Source: Streptomyces albiflavescens
GTDB taxonomy: Bacteria; Actinomycetota; Actinomycetes; Streptomycetales; Streptomycetaceae
DNA length: 64,000 nt
Assembly: GCF_014645835.1 (NCBI RefSeq)
Contig: NZ_BMMM01000022.1
Coordinates: forward strand, 66,449 to 130,448
Reading direction: 5' to 3'
The notes beneath the pieces were generated by a model, which ran no database searches, had not been told where the DNA came from, and saw only the letters and a list, made by a program, of their open reading frames with translations. Made by a program: the position numbers and the translations under genes. Below, piece after piece: positions 58,099-64,000 of this stretch (position 1 is its first letter; each line of letters begins with the position of its first letter).

Positions 58099-59349
58099 GT
58101 GACACATAGCGCACCAGCGTCCTTGTCTTCTGTATCCCCCTTGTCCCCGGCGTCTGCCACAGAGGTCGGTGCCAATTCCCCCGTCTCCCGTACGCCGTCG
58201 ACAGGACGGCTGATCGGCATCGACCTGGCCCGCGGGCTCGCAGTCTTTGGCATGTACGCCGCCCATGTCGGCCCGGAACCGTCGGTGGGCGGGCCGCTGG
58301 GCTTCGTCATGGAGCTGGCGCGCGGTCGCTCGTCCGCACTCTTCGCCCTGCTCGCCGGTTTCTCACTCGTGCTCATCACCGGCCGCCCGCACCCGCGGAC
58401 CGGCCGTGCGGGCCGACAGGCGGTGGGCAGGATCCTCATCCGCTCCGTCGTCCTGATCGCGCTGGGCTTCGCCCTGACCGCCGTGGGCACCGACGTCGAT
58501 GTGATCATCGCTTACTACGGGTTGACCTTCCTCGTCGTCCTGCCGCTGTACCGGTTGAGTGCCGGGGCGCTCGCGGTCATCGCCGCCACGGGCGCAATGG
58601 TGCTGCCCCAAGTCCGTTACCTGATCAATCGGTCGATCGACGGGGGAAGCTGGGCGGACACCGTCATCGGCTGGGACCCGCTGGCCCGGATCAGCGACAC
58701 GGACGGCTTCCTCGACTTGCTGTTCACCGGCGAGTACCCGGTGCTGACTTGGATGTCGTTCGTGATCGCCGGCATGGCGATCGCCCGGCTCGACCTCACC
58801 GTCGGCAAGACCCGTGCCCGGCTGGCCCTGGCCGGAAGCGCGCTGGCCGTGCTCGGCTACGGCGGCTCATGGCTGGCCCTGCGCCTTGTTCCGCACGCGC
58901 TCACCTCCGTCGCTGCCGCCACGGACGGCGGTTCGGCGTCATCAGCTTGGTGGTCCGACACCGTCGGCGATCTCACCGGTGACACCCCGGCCTGGCTGCT
59001 GGTAGCCGCGCCGCACAGCCAGACGACCTTCTCCATCCTCGGCAATACAGGCGCCGCGCTTGTCGTCGTGGCCGCGTGCGTCGCCGCCACCGAACGGATG
59101 CCGCGCTTCACGCGTCTGGCCACGCCGATCTCCGCGGTCGGCATGGTCTCGCTGACCGCCTACGTCCTGCACATCCTCGCCATCCGCGCGGTCGGCATGG
59201 AGGAGGAGACCTTCCCGGCGCTGGTCGCGCTGCTCGCCTTCATCGTGACCGCCATGCTGCTGGCGACTGCCTGGACGCGACGGTTCCGGCGCGGCCCACT
59301 GGAGTACCTGCTCCACTCCGCCACCCAAGTCAGCCGTCACATCAAGTGA
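58099..59349 (+). CDS. DUF418 polytopic membrane protein
   Basis: A 416-residue protein with about ten membrane segments. GRLIGIDLARGLAVFGMYAA near 36, ALFALLAGFSLVLITGR, DVDVIIAYYGLTFLVVLPLY, and GMVSLTAYVLHILAIRAVGM are DUF418/HGSNAT-like blocks. Such proteins may acylate a substrate at the membrane. GTG 58099 follows GAAGAAC. No partner is evident. Confidence 0.85.
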   Translation: MTHSAPASLSSVSPLSPASATEVGANSPVSRTPSTGRLIGIDLARGLAVFGMYAAHVGPEPSVGGPLGFVMELARGRSSALFALLAGFSLVLITGRPHPRTGRAGRQAVGRILIRSVVLIALGFALTAVGTDVDVIIAYYGLTFLVVLPLYRLSAGALAVIAATGAMVLPQVRYLINRSIDGGSWADTVIGWDPLARISDTDGFLDLLFTGEYPVLTWMSFVIAGMAIARLDLTVGKTRARLALAGSALAVLGYGGSWLALRLVPHALTSVAAATDGGSASSAWWSDTVGDLTGDTPAWLLVAAPHSQTTFSILGNTGAALVVVAACVAATERMPRFTRLATPISAVGMVSLTAYVLHILAIRAVGMEEETFPALVALLAFIVTAMLLATAWTRRFRRGPLEYLLHSATQVSRHIK

Positions 59350-59407
59350 CCTCTGACCAGCGGTGGCCTTGGCGCCGTTGTGCGCGCCCTGCTCTGGCCG
59401 ACGCCGC

Positions 59408-60529
59408 TCACTCCTCCGCGGGCGCCAAGGCCCACTTCTCCTCGATACGGCCGTACCGCCAGATCACCAGCGCGGCCGCCCAGGTGACGACGAAAAGGAG
59501 GACGACGGCGTAACCGACACTGTTGAGGTCGATGCCGCCGACCCACTCCCAGAAGGCGCCGTGCAGGGAGAGCTTCTCCGCAGCGATCGACAGGAGCTCG
59601 ACCGTGCCGATGATGAGCGCGGCTGCGACGGACAGGCCCGTGATGGTGATGTTGTAGAAGACCTTGCGGACCGGGTTGGAGAAGGCCCAGGAGTACGCGA
59701 AGTTCATGAATGAGCCGTCGATCGTGTCGAGCAGGCTCATTCCGGCCGCGAACAGCACTGGCAGGCACAGGATCGCGTACCAGGGGATGCCCGCCCCCGC
59801 GGCGCCGGCGGCGAGAAAGAGCAGGGAGACTTCGGTAGCGGTGTCGAATCCGAGGCCGAACAGGAAGCCCAGCGGGTACATGTGCCAGGGCTTGCCGACG
59901 GCCCGGGTCGCCCGGCTCAGGATCCGCGTCATTACTCCGCCGCCGGCGTTGAGTTGTGCCTCCAGGTCCGCCTCGGTGTGGCCGCCGGTGCGCATCCGCC
60001 GGAAGACCTTGAGGATGCCGACCAGGGCCACGAGGTTGAAGGCGGCGATGACGTACAGGAAGACGCCGGAGACCGAGGTGCCGATGAAGCCGAGCGTGGC
60101 GTGCAGGCTCGAACCGTCGTCCTGCACCGGTCCGGCGAGCGAGCGCACGCCGAGCGCGAAGAGCAGGGCCAGGAGGAAGACGACGCTCGAGTGACCGAGG
60201 GAGAAGAAGAACCCGACGGACAGCGGGCGCTGTCCGTCGGAGATCAGTTTGCGGGTGGTGTTGTCGATTGCGGCGATGTGGTCCGCGTCGAAGGCGTGCC
60301 GCATGCCGAGCACGTACGCAGTCACGCCGAGCCCGATACCAAAGGCTCCCTGGCCGCCGCCGAGCTCGAAGTGCTGGGGGACGACGATGAGCAGCAATGT
60401 GCCCCAGCCGATGACGTGCAGAGCGAGGATCGCGGCGGCCAGTCCGCCGGCCCGAGCCCATTCGCGCGGGGTGAGTGCTCCGCGTATCCGCCGGAGGAGG
60501 CCCGGCTGGGACTGGGCCGTAACGGTCAT
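59408..60529 (-). CDS. NicT-family nickel/cobalt permease
   Basis: A 373-residue HoxN/NixA-type transporter. RHAFDADHIAAIDNTTRKLI (HX4DH signature of helix II), FFFSLGHSSVVFLLALLFAL (second signature), GFLFGLGFDTATEVSLLFLA (third), and LFAAGMSLLDTIDGSFMNFA (fourth). It imports Ni or Co in a protonmotive way. ATG 60529 with AAGGACA upstream is the start. A TGCAA-N5-TTGCA dyad at 60597 lies before it, as expected for Nur control. Confidence 0.92.
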   Translation of the reverse strand: MTVTAQSQPGLLRRIRGALTPREWARAGGLAAAILALHVIGWGTLLLIVVPQHFELGGGQGAFGIGLGVTAYVLGMRHAFDADHIAAIDNTTRKLISDGQRPLSVGFFFSLGHSSVVFLLALLFALGVRSLAGPVQDDGSSLHATLGFIGTSVSGVFLYVIAAFNLVALVGILKVFRRMRTGGHTEADLEAQLNAGGGVMTRILSRATRAVGKPWHMYPLGFLFGLGFDTATEVSLLFLAAGAAGAGIPWYAILCLPVLFAAGMSLLDTIDGSFMNFAYSWAFSNPVRKVFYNITITGLSVAAALIIGTVELLSIAAEKLSLHGAFWEWVGGIDLNSVGYAVVLLFVVTWAAALVIWRYGRIEEKWALAPAEE

Positions 60530-60596
60530 GGTGTGTCCTTGATCCCTGGTGGTGCTTGACGTCGTCGTCCATCCTGCATGGCGTTCGATACTCAGA

Positions 60597-60611
60597 TGCA
60601 AAAGGATTGCA
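60597..60611. promoter_or_regulatory. Nur-like box upstream of the nickel permease
   Basis: TGCAA-AAGGA-TTGCA, a perfect dyad 68 bp before the NicT start. It resembles the Nur (nickel-dependent Fur-family) box of Streptomyces, as I recall it. No Nur gene lies in the window. Confidence 0.65.
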
Positions 60612-60703
60612 ATAACTTCGCATGAGCTGCTGCCGGAGCAGCGCGAAGTGCCGAGAGGAGTGCGGCGGACTGGGTAAATGAGCAGGTCGGAGCCTTCTTG
60701 AGG

Positions 60704-61360
60704 TCAGTGCTCCAGATGCCGAGTGTGGTGGCCGTGGTGCGGGGGCCGATGCGCCGCTGCACGACTCCGGCTTTCCGGTACCCAATGCGCGCCACGAAGG
60801 CCGGACAGAGTGAGCGCGGCAAGGCGGCGCACAGCGGCTTTTGACGGCAGGCTTCCGGCGGCCGACAGGGCGTGGAGGCAATAGGTCGCCAGCTCGTCGG
60901 GCGTGACGTCGTCGCGGAATTCGCCGGCCTGCACCCCCTCGGCCAGCAGGTCCCGGAACATGTCGTGGAGCTGCTGCTGCGCCCGTGCGACCCGCTCGTC
61001 CTGATGCAGGAATGCTGCCATTTCGGTGCCGTGGTGCCCGTGGGACTGGTGAGAGATGAGGGCGAAGGCCTCGAGAACTGCCTCCAGCCGTTCGCCGGCG
61101 CCGTCCACTTGGTCCCGGACTTCCTTGAGGTATTCCAGGTGCCCTGTGATCTGGCGGTCGTGCCAGGCGATCAGGATCGTCTCGACGTCCGGGAAGTACT
61201 TGTAGAGCGTGGCCCGTCCGATGCCGACCTGCTCGGCGATCTGCGACATAGTCACAGATCGCACTCCGCGCTCGGAGGCCAGTTCCGCTGTGGTGTTCAG
61301 GATCGCGTCGCGCACCGTACGTCGGTGCTCTTCGATCGTCTCGGTCCACAGCTTCGGCAC
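60704..61360 (-). CDS. TetR-family regulator with His-rich tail
   Basis: A 218-residue regulator: RDAILNTTAELASERGVRSV, TMSQIAEQVGIGRATLYKYF, PDVETILIAWHDRQITGHLE. The middle carries SHQSHGHHGTEM and the C-terminus ends RAAAHRPPHHGHHTRHLEH with seven His in the last 15 residues. This suggests a metal-binding sensor, probably for Ni or Co given the permease next door (same strand, 175 bp downstream). A dyad at 61418-61435 may be its own operator. Confidence 0.85.
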   Translation of the reverse strand: MPKLWTETIEEHRRTVRDAILNTTAELASERGVRSVTMSQIAEQVGIGRATLYKYFPDVETILIAWHDRQITGHLEYLKEVRDQVDGAGERLEAVLEAFALISHQSHGHHGTEMAAFLHQDERVARAQQQLHDMFRDLLAEGVQAGEFRDDVTPDELATYCLHALSAAGSLPSKAAVRRLAALTLSGLRGAHWVPESRSRAAAHRPPHHGHHTRHLEH

Positions 61361-61417
61361 CGGAACAGTTTACGCGGCGGCGTTGTCGATACGCCCTGCT
61401 TGGAGCCGTAACACAGT

Positions 61418-61435
61418 GTCTTGAAACAGCAAGAC
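61418..61435. promoter_or_regulatory. Dyad upstream of the His-tailed TetR gene
   Basis: GTCTTG-AAACAG-CAAGAC, perfect 6-bp arms, 58 bp before the TetR start. Possible autoregulatory operator. Confidence 0.55.
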
Positions 61436-61476
61436 GTGGGGCGCCGGGTCCACATGGTGAATTTCGACTTACTGAT

Positions 61477-62346
61477 TCAGGAAGCGAGCGGCGCGAGCTC
61501 GGTGAAGGTCTTGCCGCCGTCGCGCGACTCGTACACCCCCTCCGTCGTCGCGGCGAGGATGTGCTTGGCGTCCACAGCGGTCAGCGCCTGAGGCTGTCCA
61601 CCGGGCACGGCCGTGAGCTGCCTCCATGTCTCGCCGCCGTCCGCGCTGCTACTCAGCTTCCCGGAGCTGTCGATGCCGAACAGCGCCTTCTGCGTGGGCC
61701 AGGACACGAACGCCTGGACCGGCCCGGCGCCCTTGCCGAAGGTGCGGCCGCCGTCGCTGCCGGCCACCACGCCCTCGGACGTGGTGGCCAGCAGCTTGTT
61801 GCCGGAAGGCCCCGCCGCGAGGTCGAGGGCCTCCAGCGTGGCCCGGTCGTCCCAGTTCTTGAGATCGGCACTGACCCGGATCCGCCCGCCCTCGTAGCCG
61901 TAGGCGATGCCCTTCGCCGAGTCCAGGGAGTGGAAGTCGGCTGCTCCGGACAGCGATCGGGACGTCCACGCGCGGCCGGAGTTCGTGGTCTCTATCAGAC
62001 CGAGGTTCCCGGGGCGGTCGCTTCCTTCGGCGCCGTGTCCGCTGGCGATGAACGTGTTCTTGCCGGTCACTGTGAAGCCCATGAAGTCGTCCTTGCGGTC
62101 GCCGACGAGCTTGGGATTCTGCCCCTTGGCAATCGTGTACAGGCCGTCGTGGGTCGCGACGTAGACGCGTCCGTCGGCCGGGTCGACGCCAAGGCCGTGT
62201 ACGTGTGAGAGCTCCGACGCCGAGGTCGACGCCGCCGCTTTCTCGCCCGTGTCGGAGGTCCCGTCCCCGCAGGCGGCGAGGACCAGGGAGGCGAGCGCCG
62301 CCCCCGCGACGGTGTGCAGGGCGCGGGTGGTCGGGCGTGGGGTCAC
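61477..62346 (-). CDS. F510_1955-type glycosylhydrolase-like lipoprotein
   Basis: A 289-residue lipoprotein (LASLVLAACGDG) with a beta-propeller of BNR/sialidase-like repeats: HVHGLGVDPADGRVYVATHD, SGHGAEGSDRPGNLGLIETT, NSGRAW, SADGGETWRQLT, SRDGGKTFTELAP. Members of this named family are found beside copper and other metal genes; enzymic action is unproved. It precedes the His-tailed TetR gene and follows NlpC/P60 on the same strand, 32 bp apart. Confidence 0.82.
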   Translation of the reverse strand: MTPRPTTRALHTVAGAALASLVLAACGDGTSDTGEKAAASTSASELSHVHGLGVDPADGRVYVATHDGLYTIAKGQNPKLVGDRKDDFMGFTVTGKNTFIASGHGAEGSDRPGNLGLIETTNSGRAWTSRSLSGAADFHSLDSAKGIAYGYEGGRIRVSADLKNWDDRATLEALDLAAGPSGNKLLATTSEGVVAGSDGGRTFGKGAGPVQAFVSWPTQKALFGIDSSGKLSSSADGGETWRQLTAVPGGQPQALTAVDAKHILAATTEGVYESRDGGKTFTELAPLAS

Positions 62347-62378
62347 GGAAGTTCCTTGGGTGGTGCGGAGGTTGGTGC

Positions 62379-63404
62379 TCAGGGCCTGGACGCGGCGTAG
62401 AACGGCATGTAGCTGACCTGGGTGATCTCGATGTTCTTACCCGTGCGCGGGGCGTGGATCGCCTTGCCGTCGCCGATGTAGATGCCGTTGTGCTGGCTGT
62501 CGTTGTACCAGTAGATGATGTCGCCGGGTTGCAGGTCCGACTGCGCCACCTTGCGGCCGGCGTCGTACATCTGCTTGACGGTGCGCGGCAGCGATACGCC
62601 CGCCGAGCGCCAGGCCGCGCCCACGAGGCCCGAGCAGTCGTAGGAGTCGGGGCCGGTCGAGCCCCACTCGTAGGGCTTGCCGAGCTGGGCGTACGCGAAG
62701 TCGATGGCGGTCTTGGCGCGACCGCTGGCGGGACCGTTGTAGCTCGCTGGTGCGTCGCTGGAGCCGGAGGCGGCGTCCTCGCGCCCCTGGGCGGCCTCCA
62801 TCCTGGCGCGCTGCTCGGCGGTCAGGCTGTTCAGGAGCTTGCGCGCCTTGGTGAGCTTGCCCTGGACCTCGTCCTTCTTCTTCGCGGCCTCGTTCCGTGC
62901 CTCGTTCAGGGCCTTCAGGCGCTTCGCGGCGTCCGCGCGTTCCTGAGCGAGTTCCCGCTGCTTGCCCTCCAGAGCCCGCAGCGCGGCGGTCTGCCGGTCT
63001 CCCGTACGGCCGAGCGCCTCGGCCTTGTCGAGGTAGTCGTCCGGGTCGCTGGAGAGAAAGAGCTGCACACTCGGGTCGATGGCCCCGCTGCGGTACTGCG
63101 ACGCCGCCAAAGGGCCTATCTTTTCGCGCAGTTCGTTGATCTCGTGCTGCTTCCGGGCCAGCCGGTCCTGTGCCCCGTCCACCTCACGCTGCAACTTCTG
63201 CTGCTGCTCGCGGATGCCGTTGTACTCCTCAGTGGGAGCCTCGGCCTCCTCGTAGAGCTTCTCCACCTGCTTGCGCACTTCGTCGGCCGTGGGCTTCGGG
63301 GCCGCCTGGCTCTGCGTCGGCAGGAGACTCACCGCGCCGGCTGCTACGCCGAGGGTGGCTATCCGGGCACGGCTGGGCGGCTTCGGCCGACGGTGGGTTC
63401 CCAT
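62379..63404 (-). CDS. Secreted NlpC/P60 peptidoglycan hydrolase
   Basis: A 341-residue exported protein. Signal ends SQAAPKP; a long coiled coil (about 40-215, heptads rich in Glu, Lys, Leu) and a C-terminal NlpC/P60 domain with YDCSGLVGAAWRSAGVSLPR (Cys), QHNGIYIGDGKAIHAPRTG (two His). RipA/PcsB-like D,L-endopeptidase that cuts stem peptides. ATG 63404 follows GAGGAG. A TTAGTA-rich stretch (63499-63515) before it is a weak BlaI-type candidate. Confidence 0.9.
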   Translation of the reverse strand: MGTHRRPKPPSRARIATLGVAAGAVSLLPTQSQAAPKPTADEVRKQVEKLYEEAEAPTEEYNGIREQQQKLQREVDGAQDRLARKQHEINELREKIGPLAASQYRSGAIDPSVQLFLSSDPDDYLDKAEALGRTGDRQTAALRALEGKQRELAQERADAAKRLKALNEARNEAAKKKDEVQGKLTKARKLLNSLTAEQRARMEAAQGREDAASGSSDAPASYNGPASGRAKTAIDFAYAQLGKPYEWGSTGPDSYDCSGLVGAAWRSAGVSLPRTVKQMYDAGRKVAQSDLQPGDIIYWYNDSQHNGIYIGDGKAIHAPRTGKNIEITQVSYMPFYAASRP

Positions 63405-63561
63405 CGCGAGGTGACTCCTCTGCACGTCTGTGGACCGATCGACGGGCTACGGCAGCCGGGTTGGCGCCGCGCATCGGCCAGGGCAAGTTCGCTAGAACTT
63501 AGTAGGTTAGTAGTTTGAGTCGCAAGTGAGCCCGAGTCACAATGGCCTGACCTGGTGTCGG

Positions 63562-64000
63562 TCAGCTGAGGCCGGGCGGGCAAGCGACCAGCAGCGGCAA
63601 CAGCGGAACCGCCGCGGCTATGGCGGCCACGGACCCCCAGAACGCGGGGTGAGGGGCTTTACGCGGGCCGAGAACCCGCTTCAGACGGATAAGGACCGTG
63701 TGCCCGCCCGCCGCGAACGCGCCCTTCGGGGTGCGGGCCGCCGCCATCTCGTACATCGCCGTGGCCAGCGCCTCACTGGAGTGACGGCGCAGAGCGCGGT
63801 CATCGGCGACCATCTCCAGGAGGAGCGGCATCCGTTCCCGGGCATGGCGGGCCAGTGGCAGCAGGCGGAACACCGAGTGGAACGCCTCCCCGGCGGCCAG
63901 GACCAGGTGGTGACGCCCTGCGATGTGGCCCTGCTCGTGTTCCAGTACGGCGTTGAGCTGCTCTGACGTGAGCTCGCGTACGGCCGCGTCGCTGATCACG
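63562..64000 (-). CDS. M56-family metalloprotease, cut by the window edge
   Basis: The C-terminal 145 residues of an M56 protein: ISDAAVRELTSEQLNAVLEH, EQGHIAGRHHLVLAAGEAFH (HExxH = HEQGH), MPLLLEMVADDRALRRHSSE, and two hydrophobic segments near the end (WGSVAAIAAAVPLLPLLVAC). The start lies outside the window. A second M56 protease of the island, reading away from the right edge. Confidence 0.88.
   Translation of the reverse strand, partial: VISDAAVRELTSEQLNAVLEHEQGHIAGRHHLVLAAGEAFHSVFRLLPLARHARERMPLLLEMVADDRALRRHSSEALATAMYEMAAARTPKGAFAAGGHTVLIRLKRVLGPRKAPHPAFWGSVAAIAAAVPLLPLLVACPPGLS

Overview
The window is high-GC actinobacterial DNA, almost certainly Streptomyces. The GC-rich third codon positions, the clpP3-clpP4-popR set, a streptophobe-family membrane protein, a DUF6777 protein, FHA/ABC and Ser/Thr kinase genes, mycothiol-transferase-like DinB proteins and GTG/TTG starts all point that way. 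No rRNA, tRNA, CRISPR array or replication origin was seen. At least eleven decayed, truncated or chimeric genes and one intact insertion sequence suggest an accessory part of the genome, such as a chromosome arm.

Left part (1-29 kb). A VOC protein and an epoxide-hydrolase relic lead to a ferredoxin-like protein and the second ClpP protease operon (clpP3-clpP4), with its activator gene popR next to it and tandem PopR-type palindromes upstream. Then come a DUF6777 anchor protein, a streptophobe protein, a perfect 25-bp inverted repeat, and a Ser/Thr kinase / SH3-like / FHA-ABC exporter operon resembling mycobacterial PknF-Rv1747. A run of oxidoreductases and regulators follows (AraC-SDR, aldo/keto reductase-LysR, carotenoid oxygenase), then adenosine deaminase, a fused PAP2/dienelactone-hydrolase relic, a secreted sphingomyelinase and a secreted metallophosphoesterase. 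An operon of a sulfite-oxidase-like protein, a flavin reductase, DUF6510 and an RraA-like protein closes this part.

Middle (29-37 kb). An intact IS with 15-bp terminal repeats and an RBS-hiding hairpin is followed by an acyltransferase, an EcsC protein, an unusual HTH / Clp-N / zinc-finger protein with overlapping operators at its start codon, and a mercury locus. The mercury locus has a frameshifted merR, a perfect 24-bp palindrome and merB fused to a thioredoxin-like domain; no merA is present.

Right part (37-64 kb). This is a metal and envelope-redox island. One long minus-strand array runs methyltransferase, BlaI-type repressor, M56 protease, CcdA-like protein, redoxin, glutaredoxin, small membrane protein, CopC-CopD, DUF6153, DUF3105, DUF305. 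Further right are a second CcdA, a TetR/MFS locus, a TauE-type permease, the copper ATPase and CopZ with a CsoR-type site, a Met/His-rich DUF5134 protein, an L,D-transpeptidase, a second (frameshifted) BlaI gene, a DUF418 protein, a nickel/cobalt permease with a Nur-like box, a His-tailed TetR regulator, an NlpC/P60 hydrolase and a second M56 protease cut by the window edge. A related dyad (CCTAA-N5-TTAGG or TACTA-N7-TAGTA) stands before five of these units, so the island may be one BlaI/M56 regulon joining copper handling, extracytoplasmic thiol chemistry and cell-wall remodelling.
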